Part shown: positions 1-5,715 of the stretch, in pieces
Layout: every line of letters starts with the position of its first letter
Numbering within the stretch: the stretch's first letter is position 1
Notes under the pieces: model-generated
Told to the model about the DNA's origin: nothing
Seen by the model: only the letters and a program-made list of their open reading frames with translations
Database searches by the model: none
Program-made: the position numbers and the translations under genes
Source of the DNA: Nitrospira defluvii
GTDB lineage: Bacteria; Nitrospirota; Nitrospiria; Nitrospirales; Nitrospiraceae
Direction of reading: 5' to 3'
NCBI GenBank assembly: GCA_016199015.1
Contig: JACQHN010000512.1
Location: 1 to 7,526, forward strand
Length of the DNA stretch: 7,526 nucleotides

Positions 1-1
1 C

Positions 2-235
2 GTTACCCCAACGAGTGCCTCGTGGCTGAACCTCGTCGAGCGGTGGTTCGGTGAAATCACGCGCAAGCGCATTCGGCGAGGCGTCTTCAAGAGCGTGCCG
101 GAGTTGGTCGCAGCGAGCGACGAGTTCATTCGGCTCACGAACAAGCACCCCAAGCCGTTCGTGTGGACCAAAACCGTCGACGACATTCTGAAGAAGATCC
201 AGCATTGTAAAGCCGTGATTGAGACACCACACTAG
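2..235 (+). CDS. IS630-family transposase, C-terminal part (5' end outside window)
   Basis: The frame is open from the window edge to TAG at 233-235 and gives 77 residues of a DDE transposase C-terminus. The signature is TPTSASWLNLVERWFGEITR at about residues 2-21. In IS630/Tc1-mariner-type enzymes the Glu of the LVERWF block is the third catalytic acidic residue, and the following basic stretch (RKRIRRGVF) and KPFVWTKT block are typical of the C-terminal tail. The rest of the catalytic domain lies outside the window. The stop overlaps the stop of the convergent osmC gene within the four bases CTAG (232-235), so there is no space after the gene for a separate terminal inverted repeat. The right end of the element is therefore either missing or lies inside osmC. 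Whether the transposase is intact cannot be judged from here. Confidence 0.9.
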   Translation, partial: VTPTSASWLNLVERWFGEITRKRIRRGVFKSVPELVAASDEFIRLTNKHPKPFVWTKTVDDILKKIQHCKAVIETPH

Positions 236-657
236 CTCTCCAATTTCGCATCCATGGTAATCGTGGTGTTGAGGAGCCGTGAAATAGGACAACCGGCCTT
301 TGCCGCCGCCGTCGCCTTCTCCCAGGCGGCAGTGTCGGCCTTGGGTACCTTCCCCTTCACAGACAAATGGACGCCGGTCACCGTCCAGCCCGCCTCCACC
401 TTTTCCATCGTGACGGTTGCGGTGGTCGCCAGTTGCTCGGGTACCAAGTTGGCCGCGCCTAACTGCCCCGAGAGGGCCATCGTAAAACATCCGGCATGGG
501 CGGCCGCGATCAGCTCTTCCGGATTCGTGCCTTTTCCATTTTCGAATCTGGTGCTGAACGAATATTGTGTCTCGGTCAAGACGCCGCTGTCCGTCGACAC
601 CGTCCCTTTCCCGGTTTTGAGATCTCCCTGCCATTTTGCTGAAGCATTCCGTTTCAT
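232..657 (-). CDS. osmC: OsmC family peroxiredoxin (organic hydroperoxide reductase)
   Basis: This 141-residue protein matches the usual OsmC length of about 140. OsmC reduces organic hydroperoxides in the cytoplasm with a two-cysteine mechanism. Both redox cysteines are visible: Cys57 in NPEELIAAAHAGCFTMAL, on the central helix, and Cys123 in AGCPISRLL. The N-terminal block GDLKTGKGTVSTDSGVL and the ending near KLES resemble E. coli OsmC, so the protein looks complete. The ATG at 655-657 has a GGAGG ribosome binding site 5-6 bases upstream, within the 14-base gap after the alcohol dehydrogenase stop, so the two genes are probably co-transcribed. The C-terminal stop shares bases with the convergent transposase stop. 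OsmC genes are often stress-induced, but no specific promoter is seen. Subfamily assignment (OsmC rather than Ohr) rests on the NPEEL...GCFTMAL sequence. Confidence 0.95.
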   Translation of the reverse strand: MKRNASAKWQGDLKTGKGTVSTDSGVLTETQYSFSTRFENGKGTNPEELIAAAHAGCFTMALSGQLGAANLVPEQLATTATVTMEKVEAGWTVTGVHLSVKGKVPKADTAAWEKATAAAKAGCPISRLLNTTITMDAKLES

Positions 658-671
658 ATGGTCCTCCAGGG

Positions 672-1691
672 TTAGGAATTCATAATCAACACGGCGCGGA
701 ACCGCGCCGTGCCGCTCATCATCTGTTGATAGGCTTCCTGCGCTCGCGCAAGGGGAAACCGTTCGATCATCGGCCGCACGCCCGCCATCGCGCTAAAGCG
801 CAAGGTGTCCTCGGAATCCTTTGACGTGCCGGACGGCCAGCCCTGAACGGAGGCGCGCTTGCCGATGAGGGTGATGGCATTCACCATGACCGGCTCACCT
901 GGTGCGGCTACAATGAGCAACCTCCCGTTGGCGCCCAGTCCGTCTACCATCGACGCGATAGCTTTGTTATCCGGGGCCGTCGTAAGGATGACGCGCGCGC
1001 CGCCCAGTCGCTGTAGTTCCTCGGCGGGATTCACGGCTGCCGCATCGATATAGTGAGCAGCCCCGAGCTTGCGGGCGAGTGGTTCCTTGTCTTTTCCACG
1101 TCCGACCGCCACGGTCTTCAGCCCCAACTTGGACGCATACTGAATGCCGAGATGTCCCAATCCACCGATTCCCTGCACCGCCACCAGGTCGCCCGCTCTT
1201 GCGCCGCTGTTCCGCAGACTGTTGAACATGGTAATGCCTGCGCACAGCAGCGGGGCGGCCTCCTCGAACGACAATTCATCCGGAAGCGAAGCCACTGCTT
1301 CAGCCGGCGCCACGACATACTCCGCCCAGCCGCCGTCGTAGCTGATCCCACAGACCTGCTCCGAGCGGCAGAGAATAAAATCTCCTTGGTGGCAGGCGTC
1401 ACAATGACCGCAATGGCCTCCATGCCAGCCGATACCGACAGGCTGGCCTTTTTCCCAGGCTGTGACGGCCGGTTCCACCTCGTCGACCAGTCCGGCAATT
1501 TCATGCCCAGGGATGCGGGGGAATTGAAGACCTGGCCAATGCCCTTCCTTCACGAACATGTCACTGTGGCAGACGCCGCAGGCCTGGACCTTGACCCGCA
1601 CCTGACCAGCTTTCGGTTGGGGAACGTCGCGTTCGACAAGTTCCCAGTCGGCTCCAGGTCCTGTGGCTTGAATGGCTTTCATGCGCGCCAT
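672..1691 (-). CDS. Zinc-dependent alcohol dehydrogenase (MDR superfamily, AdhP/YahK-like)
   Basis: This is a 339-residue medium-chain dehydrogenase, the usual length for tetrameric bacterial ADHs, expected to interconvert alcohols and aldehydes with NAD(P) in the cytoplasm. Catalytic zinc ligands are visible at Cys41 (CGVCHSD), His63-Glu64 (PGHE) and Cys150. The structural zinc site is Cys94, Cys97, Cys100 and Cys108 (GHCGHCDAC...FILC). The Rossmann fold starts around residue 168, with GIGGLGHLG at 174-182. The residues after strand two read AVGRGKDKEPLARKLGA. An Arg just after that strand could favour NADP, but the cofactor is not certain. The ATG at 1689-1691 has AGGAGG eight bases upstream. 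It is preceded by a 291-base gap and followed after 14 bases by osmC, so an adh-osmC pair with its own promoter is likely. The substrate cannot be read from the sequence; AdhP-type alcohol/aldehyde activity is the default reading. Confidence 0.95.
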   Translation of the reverse strand: MARMKAIQATGPGADWELVERDVPQPKAGQVRVKVQACGVCHSDMFVKEGHWPGLQFPRIPGHEIAGLVDEVEPAVTAWEKGQPVGIGWHGGHCGHCDACHQGDFILCRSEQVCGISYDGGWAEYVVAPAEAVASLPDELSFEEAAPLLCAGITMFNSLRNSGARAGDLVAVQGIGGLGHLGIQYASKLGLKTVAVGRGKDKEPLARKLGAAHYIDAAAVNPAEELQRLGGARVILTTAPDNKAIASMVDGLGANGRLLIVAAPGEPVMVNAITLIGKRASVQGWPSGTSKDSEDTLRFSAMAGVRPMIERFPLARAQEAYQQMMSGTARFRAVLIMNS

Positions 1692-1982
1692 AGCCTATTC
1701 CTCCTGAATCGTTGAGAGCCTCATCCATGGATCGGCAAGACCTGTGAATCTCAGGCTCAGCGATACGGTGCGCGTCCCCAATAGCTATTCTGCCCACGTC
1801 TTCATGACAAAGAGCACAGGGGAACATGGCAGAACGGGATTCGGTTGAGAATAGGCCATGCCGTCTGGCCGGATGCCATCGTCGCGTCGCCCATCTGCTA
1901 GGCAGGACGGCCGCGCACTGCACAAGTGCCGCCTGAATTCCCAATTATCTCCGATCAGAAGGATCGCTGCTGATCCCGAGTA
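1692..1982. other. Intergenic region of 291 bases upstream of the alcohol dehydrogenase gene
   Basis: No convincing gene is seen on either strand. This is the longest gap in the minus-strand run and probably holds the adh-osmC promoter. A weak sigma70-like pair on the minus strand is TTGTCA (1805-1810) and TAGCTA (1782-1787), 17 bases apart; the -35 is good and the -10 poor. An imperfect palindrome, CCTGTGAATCTCAGG, lies at 1741-1755, about 50 bases before the adh start. Near the DUF2630 stop, GGATC and GATCC arms at 1961-1976 could form a small hairpin without a T tract, so it is not a convincing terminator. Confidence 0.5.
1741..1755. promoter_or_regulatory. Imperfect palindrome, possible operator upstream of adh
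   Basis: CCTGTGAATCTCAGG is symmetric except at two base pairs around the centre. It lies 50-64 bases before the adh start codon, where a regulator could act. Its nine-base half CTGTGAATC also forms the arms of the perfect inverted repeat at 7005-7027. The two gaps are long enough that a shared 9-mer could be chance. Confidence 0.25.
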
Positions 1983-2244
1983 CTACTGCTCGTAGTTCTC
2001 TACGACCTGTGCCGGCCTGACTTGTGCTTGGTCGGGGTCAACTCCCACCTCGCGCAGGGCTCGACGTTGGCGCAAAAGGTCCCAGCAGCGATCCAATTCA
2101 ACCTGAACCTTTTCAAGCTTCCAACGTTCGGCATCTCCAAGCGTTCTTTGTTCACCCTGTTCATACAATCGATGCTCTTCCTCAACGAGTTGCTGGATAT
2201 GGGAACAACACGGGCTGGTCTGTGTCTTTGGCTTTGTGGTCCAT
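1983..2244 (-). CDS. DUF2630 family protein, apparent single-base frameshift near the N-terminus
   Basis: The downstream frame (from about 2200 to TAG at 1983-1985) encodes a DUF2630 protein: HIQQLVEEEHRLY, VQVELDRCWDLLRQRRALRE and a C-terminus ending VENYEQ. The family is small (about 80 residues), probably helical, and of unknown function. ATG 2242-2244 has GGAAGGGG six bases upstream and encodes MDHKAKDTDQPVL, closely matching MNEQGQDQPVL of the intact paralogue at 5716-5961. That beginning is in a different frame from the rest. Removing one base from the GGG at 2201-2203 (CCC on the coding strand) joins them, placing FHIQQL opposite DYIQRL. It may be a real pseudogene, a sequencing error or a programmed shift. 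An alternative uninterrupted reading starts at GTG 2328-2330, overlapping the rhodanese stop as GTGA, but its first 40-odd residues resemble nothing in the family. The family call is firm; the gene's integrity is doubtful. Confidence 0.8.
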
Positions 2245-2250
2245 TGAGCA

Positions 2251-2258
2251 CCCCTTCC
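2251..2258 (-). promoter_or_regulatory. Ribosome binding site supporting ATG 2242-2244 of the first DUF2630 gene
   Basis: On the minus strand this reads GGAAGGGG, six bases before the ATG. Its spacing matches that of the other genes in the window, and it supports the shifted N-terminal frame as the original start of the gene. Confidence 0.55.
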
Positions 2259-2317
2259 GCGCTGGCACTGTGACGCCCATCCTGACATCATGCCATGCGG
2301 ACTATTCGGAATAGGTC

Positions 2318-2329
2318 TGAGACGTCTCA
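2318..2329. repeat. Perfect 12-bp palindrome at the rhodanese stop codon
   Basis: TGAGACGTCTCA equals its own reverse complement and includes the rhodanese stop TGA at 2327-2329. There is no loop and no T tract, so it is not an intrinsic terminator. It could be a protein-binding site or chance. Confidence 0.3.
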
Positions 2330-2698
2330 CTTCTCGACTTCGAACCCGTCATCCTTCCACCAGCGCCACCCGCCGTCCAATTCCATAATAGGGTAGCCTT
2401 CGCCGGTAAACTGCACGGCGGCGGTAGCCGCAAGATGACAGACCTGTGAATAACAATAGAGCACGTTCATCTTGTCCTTGCGCAGGCCTTTCAGGGATGG
2501 CCACTGATCCTTCGGCAAATTGATCGCGCCAGGGATGTGCCCTTGGGCATAATCCTCGGCCGCCCGCACATCGACGATGTTGACTTCATTGTTTTTCATC
2601 ATCCGCTCCAGCTCAACCGGCCCTGTCGTAAAGGCCATCTTCGCCTCGAAATATTCCTTCGCCTTCGCCGGGTCATTGATCATCACTTGGGTCGCCAT
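2327..2698 (-). CDS. Single-domain rhodanese-like protein
   Basis: This 123-residue protein is one rhodanese domain with a short N-terminal extension (about residues 1-22). Domain landmarks are VNIVDVRAAEDYAQGHIPGAINLP (residues 39-62, including the conserved DVR, E and GHIPGA), the active-site strand and loop VLYCYSQVCHLA (79-90), and the C-terminal block MELDGGWRWWKDDG. Cys82 is in the position of the sulfur-carrying cysteine, which holds a persulfide in sulfurtransferases. The loop differs from the common CRSGxRS pattern: it has no Gly or Arg and has a second cysteine, Cys87, five residues later. Possible roles are sulfur transfer to an acceptor or redox signalling; the substrate is unknown. 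No signal peptide is seen, so it is probably cytoplasmic. ATG 2696-2698 follows AAGGAGG by seven bases. It lies between the VOC gene (126 bases upstream) and the DUF2630 gene downstream. Confidence 0.9.
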   Translation of the reverse strand: MATQVMINDPAKAKEYFEAKMAFTTGPVELERMMKNNEVNIVDVRAAEDYAQGHIPGAINLPKDQWPSLKGLRKDKMNVLYCYSQVCHLAATAAVQFTGEGYPIMELDGGWRWWKDDGFEVEK

Positions 2699-2778
2699 GG
2701 TTCATCCTCCTTGCCTAGAGATTTGCGCCCGATCCTCGTCATTCCAATTGCTGCCGGTCAGGTGGTAACCACTGCGAT

Positions 2779-2796
2779 TTGATGGAGTTCCATCAA
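2779..2796. promoter_or_regulatory. Inverted repeat with 8-bp arms, operator-like
   Basis: TTGATGGA and TCCATCAA are perfect reverse complements separated by GT. The repeat lies in the 126-base gap between the VOC gene and the rhodanese gene. A second short dyad, GTGGT-A-ACCAC, lies next to it at about 2762-2772. No T tract follows on either strand, so a binding site or an mRNA structure is likelier than a terminator. No promoter hexamers could be placed with confidence. Confidence 0.4.
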
Positions 2797-2824
2797 GGTC
2801 TCTTCCTTCTCTTCACGGTTCGTC

Positions 2825-3271
2825 TTACAACTGCAACGGCTTAATCGGCGACACGACCGCGTCGGGATTGTTCTTCCAGATCGCTTCGTCTGCATCCACG
2901 TAGAGCTCGACCTCGTTGCCGTCAGGATCATGCAGATAAAGACTTTGGCTCACCGTATGGTCGCTCATGCCGTCGATCGTAATGCCGGCCTGTTCCAACT
3001 CCCTCTTCGCCACGCGCAACTCATCCAGGCTGTCCCCAATCTTGATGCCGATGTGGTAGAGCCCGCGGCGGCGGCCGGGCGGTGGGCCGGGCGCATCGCC
3101 GACCTGAATCAGCAGCAGCTCATGATGGGTCCGACCGGATGTGAGCGCCGCCGCCGCGCCGTTGAAGATCTTCCCCACTTCGTGAAATCCCAGCAGGTCT
3201 CGATAAAATGCGAGCGATCGCTCGAGCTCTTTCACGTAGAACACGACATGGCCAAGGTACTGAGCTTTCAT
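2825..3271 (-). CDS. VOC family metalloprotein (glyoxalase / extradiol dioxygenase-like)
   Basis: This 148-residue protein has one pair of beta-alpha-beta-beta-beta modules of the vicinal oxygen chelate superfamily. Module one begins LGHVVFYVKELERSLAFYRDLLGF and module two begins LYHIGIKIGDSLDEL. Likely metal ligands are His8, His73 and Glu122 (GNEVELYVD), with His50/Glu51 in HHELLL at the remaining position. The LHDPDGNEVELYVD block, followed by Asp-rich and Trp-containing residues and a PL-containing tail, resembles one-domain relatives of catechol 2,3-dioxygenase (CatE-type) more than lactoylglutathione lyase. Known members open aromatic rings, isomerise glutathione or bacillithiol adducts, or bind antibiotics. 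The substrate cannot be told here. A Pro/Gly/Arg-rich loop (GDAPGPPPGRRRG, 58-70) joins the modules. ATG 3269-3271 follows GGAG by eight bases, and the gene lies 39 bases after the hypothetical gene's stop. Confidence 0.9.
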   Translation of the reverse strand: MKAQYLGHVVFYVKELERSLAFYRDLLGFHEVGKIFNGAAAALTSGRTHHELLLIQVGDAPGPPPGRRRGLYHIGIKIGDSLDELRVAKRELEQAGITIDGMSDHTVSQSLYLHDPDGNEVELYVDADEAIWKNNPDAVVSPIKPLQL

Positions 3272-3310
3272 CTGATTGACTCCTTTGCTTGGCTCCTTGT
3301 TGGACGGCGG

Positions 3311-3703
3311 TTACCGGATCAGCGCTCGGGCTGCCGCGTGCGCCAACACCACATCCAGCTCCCGTTGCAGCGCGTCGTAATAATGTCTGGCGAATCCCTC
3401 TCCCGCTTCGGACGGCGTCAGAAGCGTACGCGCCGAGGCAATGAGCTCCGCAATTTCCGTGCGGCTGGAGGCCTCATCTTCTTCACAGAGCTCATCGAAC
3501 CTGGCCATCAACTGAGACAATGGACGCAACCAAGCAAACCATGCGTCTCCCAGCACCAGCTGAAAGAAGGCGCCGTTGGAGGGGATGCGCCCATGCACCC
3601 GCTCGTAGGACACTCGTTCGCCATCCAGCAACGCTTTGTGCAGACGAAGCAGTGCGCGAGAAAGATTGTCGAGGTGCGTGCGTGTAGGATCCTGACCCGA
3701 CAT
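3311..3703 (-). CDS. Hypothetical protein of 130 residues, probably all-helical
   Basis: I do not recognise a named family for this protein, although its patterns look like those of a conserved bacterial hypothetical. ATG 3701-3703 was chosen because AAGGAGG lies exactly seven bases upstream; an in-frame start further upstream (3751) would run into the SDR coding region and lacks such a site. From this start the protein begins MSGQDPTRTHLDNLSRALL. Visible blocks are a helical RALLRLHKALLDGERVSYE segment, then RIPSNGAFFQLVLGDAWFAWLRPLS with many aromatics, an acidic stretch DELCEEDEASSR, and a closing GEGFARHYYDALQRELDVVLAH. There is no signal peptide or membrane span and only one Cys, so a soluble helical protein is likely. 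It lies between the SDR (16 bases upstream) and the VOC gene (39 bases downstream), which suggests co-expression and a possible accessory role in that chemistry. Confidence 0.85.
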   Translation of the reverse strand: MSGQDPTRTHLDNLSRALLRLHKALLDGERVSYERVHGRIPSNGAFFQLVLGDAWFAWLRPLSQLMARFDELCEEDEASSRTEIAELIASARTLLTPSEAGEGFARHYYDALQRELDVVLAHAAARALIR

Positions 3704-3710
3704 GATCTCG

Positions 3711-3717
3711 CCTCCTT
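3711..3717 (-). promoter_or_regulatory. Ribosome binding site deciding the start of the 130-residue hypothetical protein
   Basis: The minus strand reads AAGGAGG, seven bases before ATG 3701-3703. It lies in the 16-base gap after the SDR stop and argues against the longer in-frame start at 3751. Confidence 0.7.
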
Positions 3718-3719
3718 GC

Positions 3720-4427
3720 CTATGCCTTACGCGCAGGCTTCGCGCCGCCATTGGTACCGACTGGAATGGCGGCCCCGCTGACCTGACTCGCTTCTTCAGA
3801 GGCGAGAAAGAGCAGCGTCTCCGCGATGGACGCTGGCTTCGTCCAGGTGGACGGATCGACCTCGGGCATACTTGCGCGGTTGGCCGGTGTATCGATGGTG
3901 TTGGGCAGCACTCCGTTGACCGTCACCCCCGAACCTTTCAGCTCAAGCGCCAATACTTTAATCAACGCCAGCAGGCTCGACTTGGCGACAATATAGGCAG
4001 CGGCTCCTGGGAACGGCTCGACCGCCGCCCAGGCTGCCACATGCAGAATGCGACCAGTCCCGCGTTCCACCATGTGGGGCAGCACGGCTTTCGAGAGCAG
4101 AAACGCCGCCGTCACGTTCATGGTCAGCATTCGCTGCCAGAGAGCCACATCCGTTTCTACCAGGCGCCCCATTGCAAACCCGCCGACCAAATTGATCAAC
4201 ACATCGAGGTGTCCGTGCACTCGGATCACTTCGTTCATGAGACGTTGAACATCCGCTTCGTCGCTCACGTCGGCTTTCATCGCGCTCACTCCGACGATCT
4301 GCCCCGCCTGCGGATTGCGATCCGCCGTGATGACCTGCGCGCCGGCCTTCACACAGGCCGGCATGACGGTTTGTCCGAGCGCTCCGGACCCTCCGGCGAT
4401 CACGACCACTTTTCCATTCAGTCGCAT
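3720..4427 (-). CDS. Short-chain dehydrogenase/reductase (SDR) without the usual catalytic serine
   Basis: This 235-residue protein has the typical SDR length and layout. The cofactor loop is AGGSGALG (11-18), an Asp-Arg pair follows strand two (TADRN, 34-38), NLVGG (79-83) stands in for the NNAG motif, and the catalytic Asn104 lies in MNVTAAF. The active site YIVAK gives Tyr145 and Lys149. The serine expected about 13 residues before the tyrosine is replaced: the strand reads ILHVAAWAAVEPFPGAAAY, with Ala131-Ala132-Trp133 where Ser usually lies. Related SDR subgroups, such as dihydropteridine reductase-like proteins, also lack this Ser, so activity is not ruled out. An NAD(P)-dependent carbonyl/alcohol oxidoreductase is the general expectation; the substrate is unknown. 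ATG 4425-4427 is preceded by a weaker AGAGGG site at about eight bases. The gene follows the Rieske-flavodoxin gene by 51 bases. Confidence 0.92.
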   Translation of the reverse strand: MRLNGKVVVIAGGSGALGQTVMPACVKAGAQVITADRNPQAGQIVGVSAMKADVSDEADVQRLMNEVIRVHGHLDVLINLVGGFAMGRLVETDVALWQRMLTMNVTAAFLLSKAVLPHMVERGTGRILHVAAWAAVEPFPGAAAYIVAKSSLLALIKVLALELKGSGVTVNGVLPNTIDTPANRASMPEVDPSTWTKPASIAETLLFLASEEASQVSGAAIPVGTNGGAKPARKA

Positions 4428-4461
4428 ACCGCGTACCCTCTCTGCTATCGATTATCCATGG

Positions 4462-4493
4462 GAGCCGGGCTTTCGCTGCTACCCCGTCGGCTC
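4462..4493 (-). repeat. Hairpin-forming inverted repeat around the Rieske-flavodoxin stop codon
   Basis: GAGCCG (4462-4467) and CGGCTC (4488-4493) are reverse complements that enclose the stop codon at 4479-4481. GG and CC bases inside the arms could extend the stem. There is no T tract, so an mRNA-stabilising or processing element is possible, but a terminator is unlikely. Confidence 0.25.
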
Positions 4494-5585
4494 ACTATCC
4501 AATTGATGCGCCTTGCGGCCGCCGCGGGCGAGGGGATGCGTCGGTAGCTGACCCTCGACCATGAGCCGCGCCATATCCACAGCGCGGGCGACGAGCGCCT
4601 GCGCTCCCTCCCGCAATTCCTGGCTGTTCTTCACCTCGCTGTTGTTCCGCTCCATGTCCTCCGCACTCCATCCGCGTGAATGGGCGATGAAGGGAAATTG
4701 TGGAAACTGACAACCGACCTCGGCGAAAAAGGTCATCAGTTGTCCGGCGACGCCCTGCACATTGTCTTGCCCGCCCATAATGATGAAGGCGGCTACTTTG
4801 TTCTTGAGGAGATGTTTGTTGGCGATCGTCTCTTGGTTCTGGATGCAGTTCATCCGCTCGATCATTTTGCAATACAAGCTGCTGGCCCCGCCCCAGCGAA
4901 TCGGGGTGGAGACCAGAATCACATCCGCCCAATGCACGATGGCCTCATACACGCGGTCCATCTGGTCGGTCGGATCCATCTGTGTGATCGAGCAGGGCCA
5001 GGTGCAGGCCTCCGCCGCCTTCGAATAGAACCCTTCACAGGGTCGGAAGGAAAGGTCCCGCAACTTGATGATGTGCGTCTCGAGCTGGAGTTGTTCGCGC
5101 GCATGCGCCACCGCCACCTCGAGCAACGCGTCAGAGGCGCTGTAGCGTGGCTGATCGGCCGTCATTGCCGTCGTGGTGATACCCAGCACGCGGATGGGAC
5201 CTTCGGCGCGGACGATCGGGCGCGCAAGGGGGTGAGACTTCTGCGGCTGCTTCTTCCGCTTCGTGGCCGACGTCGGATCGACGTACAGGCGACCGTTCTC
5301 GATGGTCAGCGCGTAGGAGGGGACTTGATCCCCTTCGTACCCCGGTTCTCCTTGACCGGTTCGGTGATGAAACTTCCAATAGTGCCAGGGACACACAATA
5401 TAGTCGCCGTCGAGCCGACCTTCACCCAACGGCCCACCGATGTGGTTGCAGACTCCGGAGATCGCCGCAAACGAGCCGACCTTGTAGCTGAGCGCGAGCT
5501 TCGTCTGGCCGCAGACCACTTCCTGCAGCGGCTTGTGCCTGAGCTCTTCCACACTTCCGATATCGATCCAGTTACTTCCAGGCAC
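4479..5585 (-). CDS. Rieske [2Fe-2S] - flavodoxin-like NAD(P)H-dependent FMN reductase fusion
   Basis: This 368-residue protein has two domains. Residues 1 to about 105 form a small Rieske ferredoxin-type domain: CNHIGGPLGEG gives Cys46 and His48, and CPWHYWKFH gives Cys65 and His68, the full C-x-H ... C-x2-H cluster set. A basic linker (TKRKKQPQKSH) follows. From about residue 128 the chain is like multimeric-flavodoxin / FMN reductase proteins (WrbA/NQO-related): VLGITTTAMTADQPRYSASD is the likely FMN phosphate loop, then a cysteine group at 183, 194 and 198, then WADVILVSTPIRWGGASSLYCKMIERM, the usual flavin-binding block. The parts suggest electron transfer between the Rieske centre and FMN, perhaps for quinone or nitro-compound reduction; that is inference. 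The start is a TTG-GTG-GTG cluster. The second GTG (5583-5585) is best spaced from GGAG. No signal peptide or membrane span is seen. Confidence 0.92.
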   Translation of the reverse strand: MPGSNWIDIGSVEELRHKPLQEVVCGQTKLALSYKVGSFAAISGVCNHIGGPLGEGRLDGDYIVCPWHYWKFHHRTGQGEPGYEGDQVPSYALTIENGRLYVDPTSATKRKKQPQKSHPLARPIVRAEGPIRVLGITTTAMTADQPRYSASDALLEVAVAHAREQLQLETHIIKLRDLSFRPCEGFYSKAAEACTWPCSITQMDPTDQMDRVYEAIVHWADVILVSTPIRWGGASSLYCKMIERMNCIQNQETIANKHLLKNKVAAFIIMGGQDNVQGVAGQLMTFFAEVGCQFPQFPFIAHSRGWSAEDMERNNSEVKNSQELREGAQALVARAVDMARLMVEGQLPTHPLARGGRKAHQLDSEPTG

Positions 5586-5591
5586 CACCAA

Positions 5592-5598
5592 CTCCTTT
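5592..5598 (-). promoter_or_regulatory. Ribosome binding site deciding the start of the Rieske-flavodoxin gene
   Basis: The minus strand reads AAAGGAG followed directly by TTG GTG GTG CCT. Spacing is zero to TTG, three to the first GTG and six to the second GTG, so GTG at 5583-5585 is the likeliest start. The gene therefore probably uses a non-ATG codon, unlike its neighbours. Confidence 0.6.
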
Positions 5599-5715
5599 GC
5601 CCGATCCCTTCTCTTTCATCTACCCATGAGTCTTCGTTTCGTACCCGCATCATAATGGAATTGGACAGCCTCCTTCCTCACTTTTGTGGGACATCTCCGC
5701 CGTCACTGACCCGCT

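Noticed and set aside
1561..1944. Minus-strand open frame covering the adh promoter region
   Set aside because: It overlaps the adh start in another frame, has no ribosome binding site, and its composition shows no domain. The CALCH residues within it are not followed by other haem- or metal-binding features.
1953..1976. Terminator after the first DUF2630 gene
   Set aside because: The GGATC/GATCC and GATCAG/CTGATC arms are short and no T tract follows on the minus strand.
2442..2450. Third copy of the CTGTGAAT half-site
   Set aside because: It lies inside rhodanese codons, is not part of a palindrome and matches only eight bases or so.
2930..4547. Two long overlapping plus-strand open frames opposite the VOC, hypothetical and SDR genes
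   Set aside because: They are antisense to genes with strong motifs and ribosome binding sites, and show no family sequence or start signals of their own.
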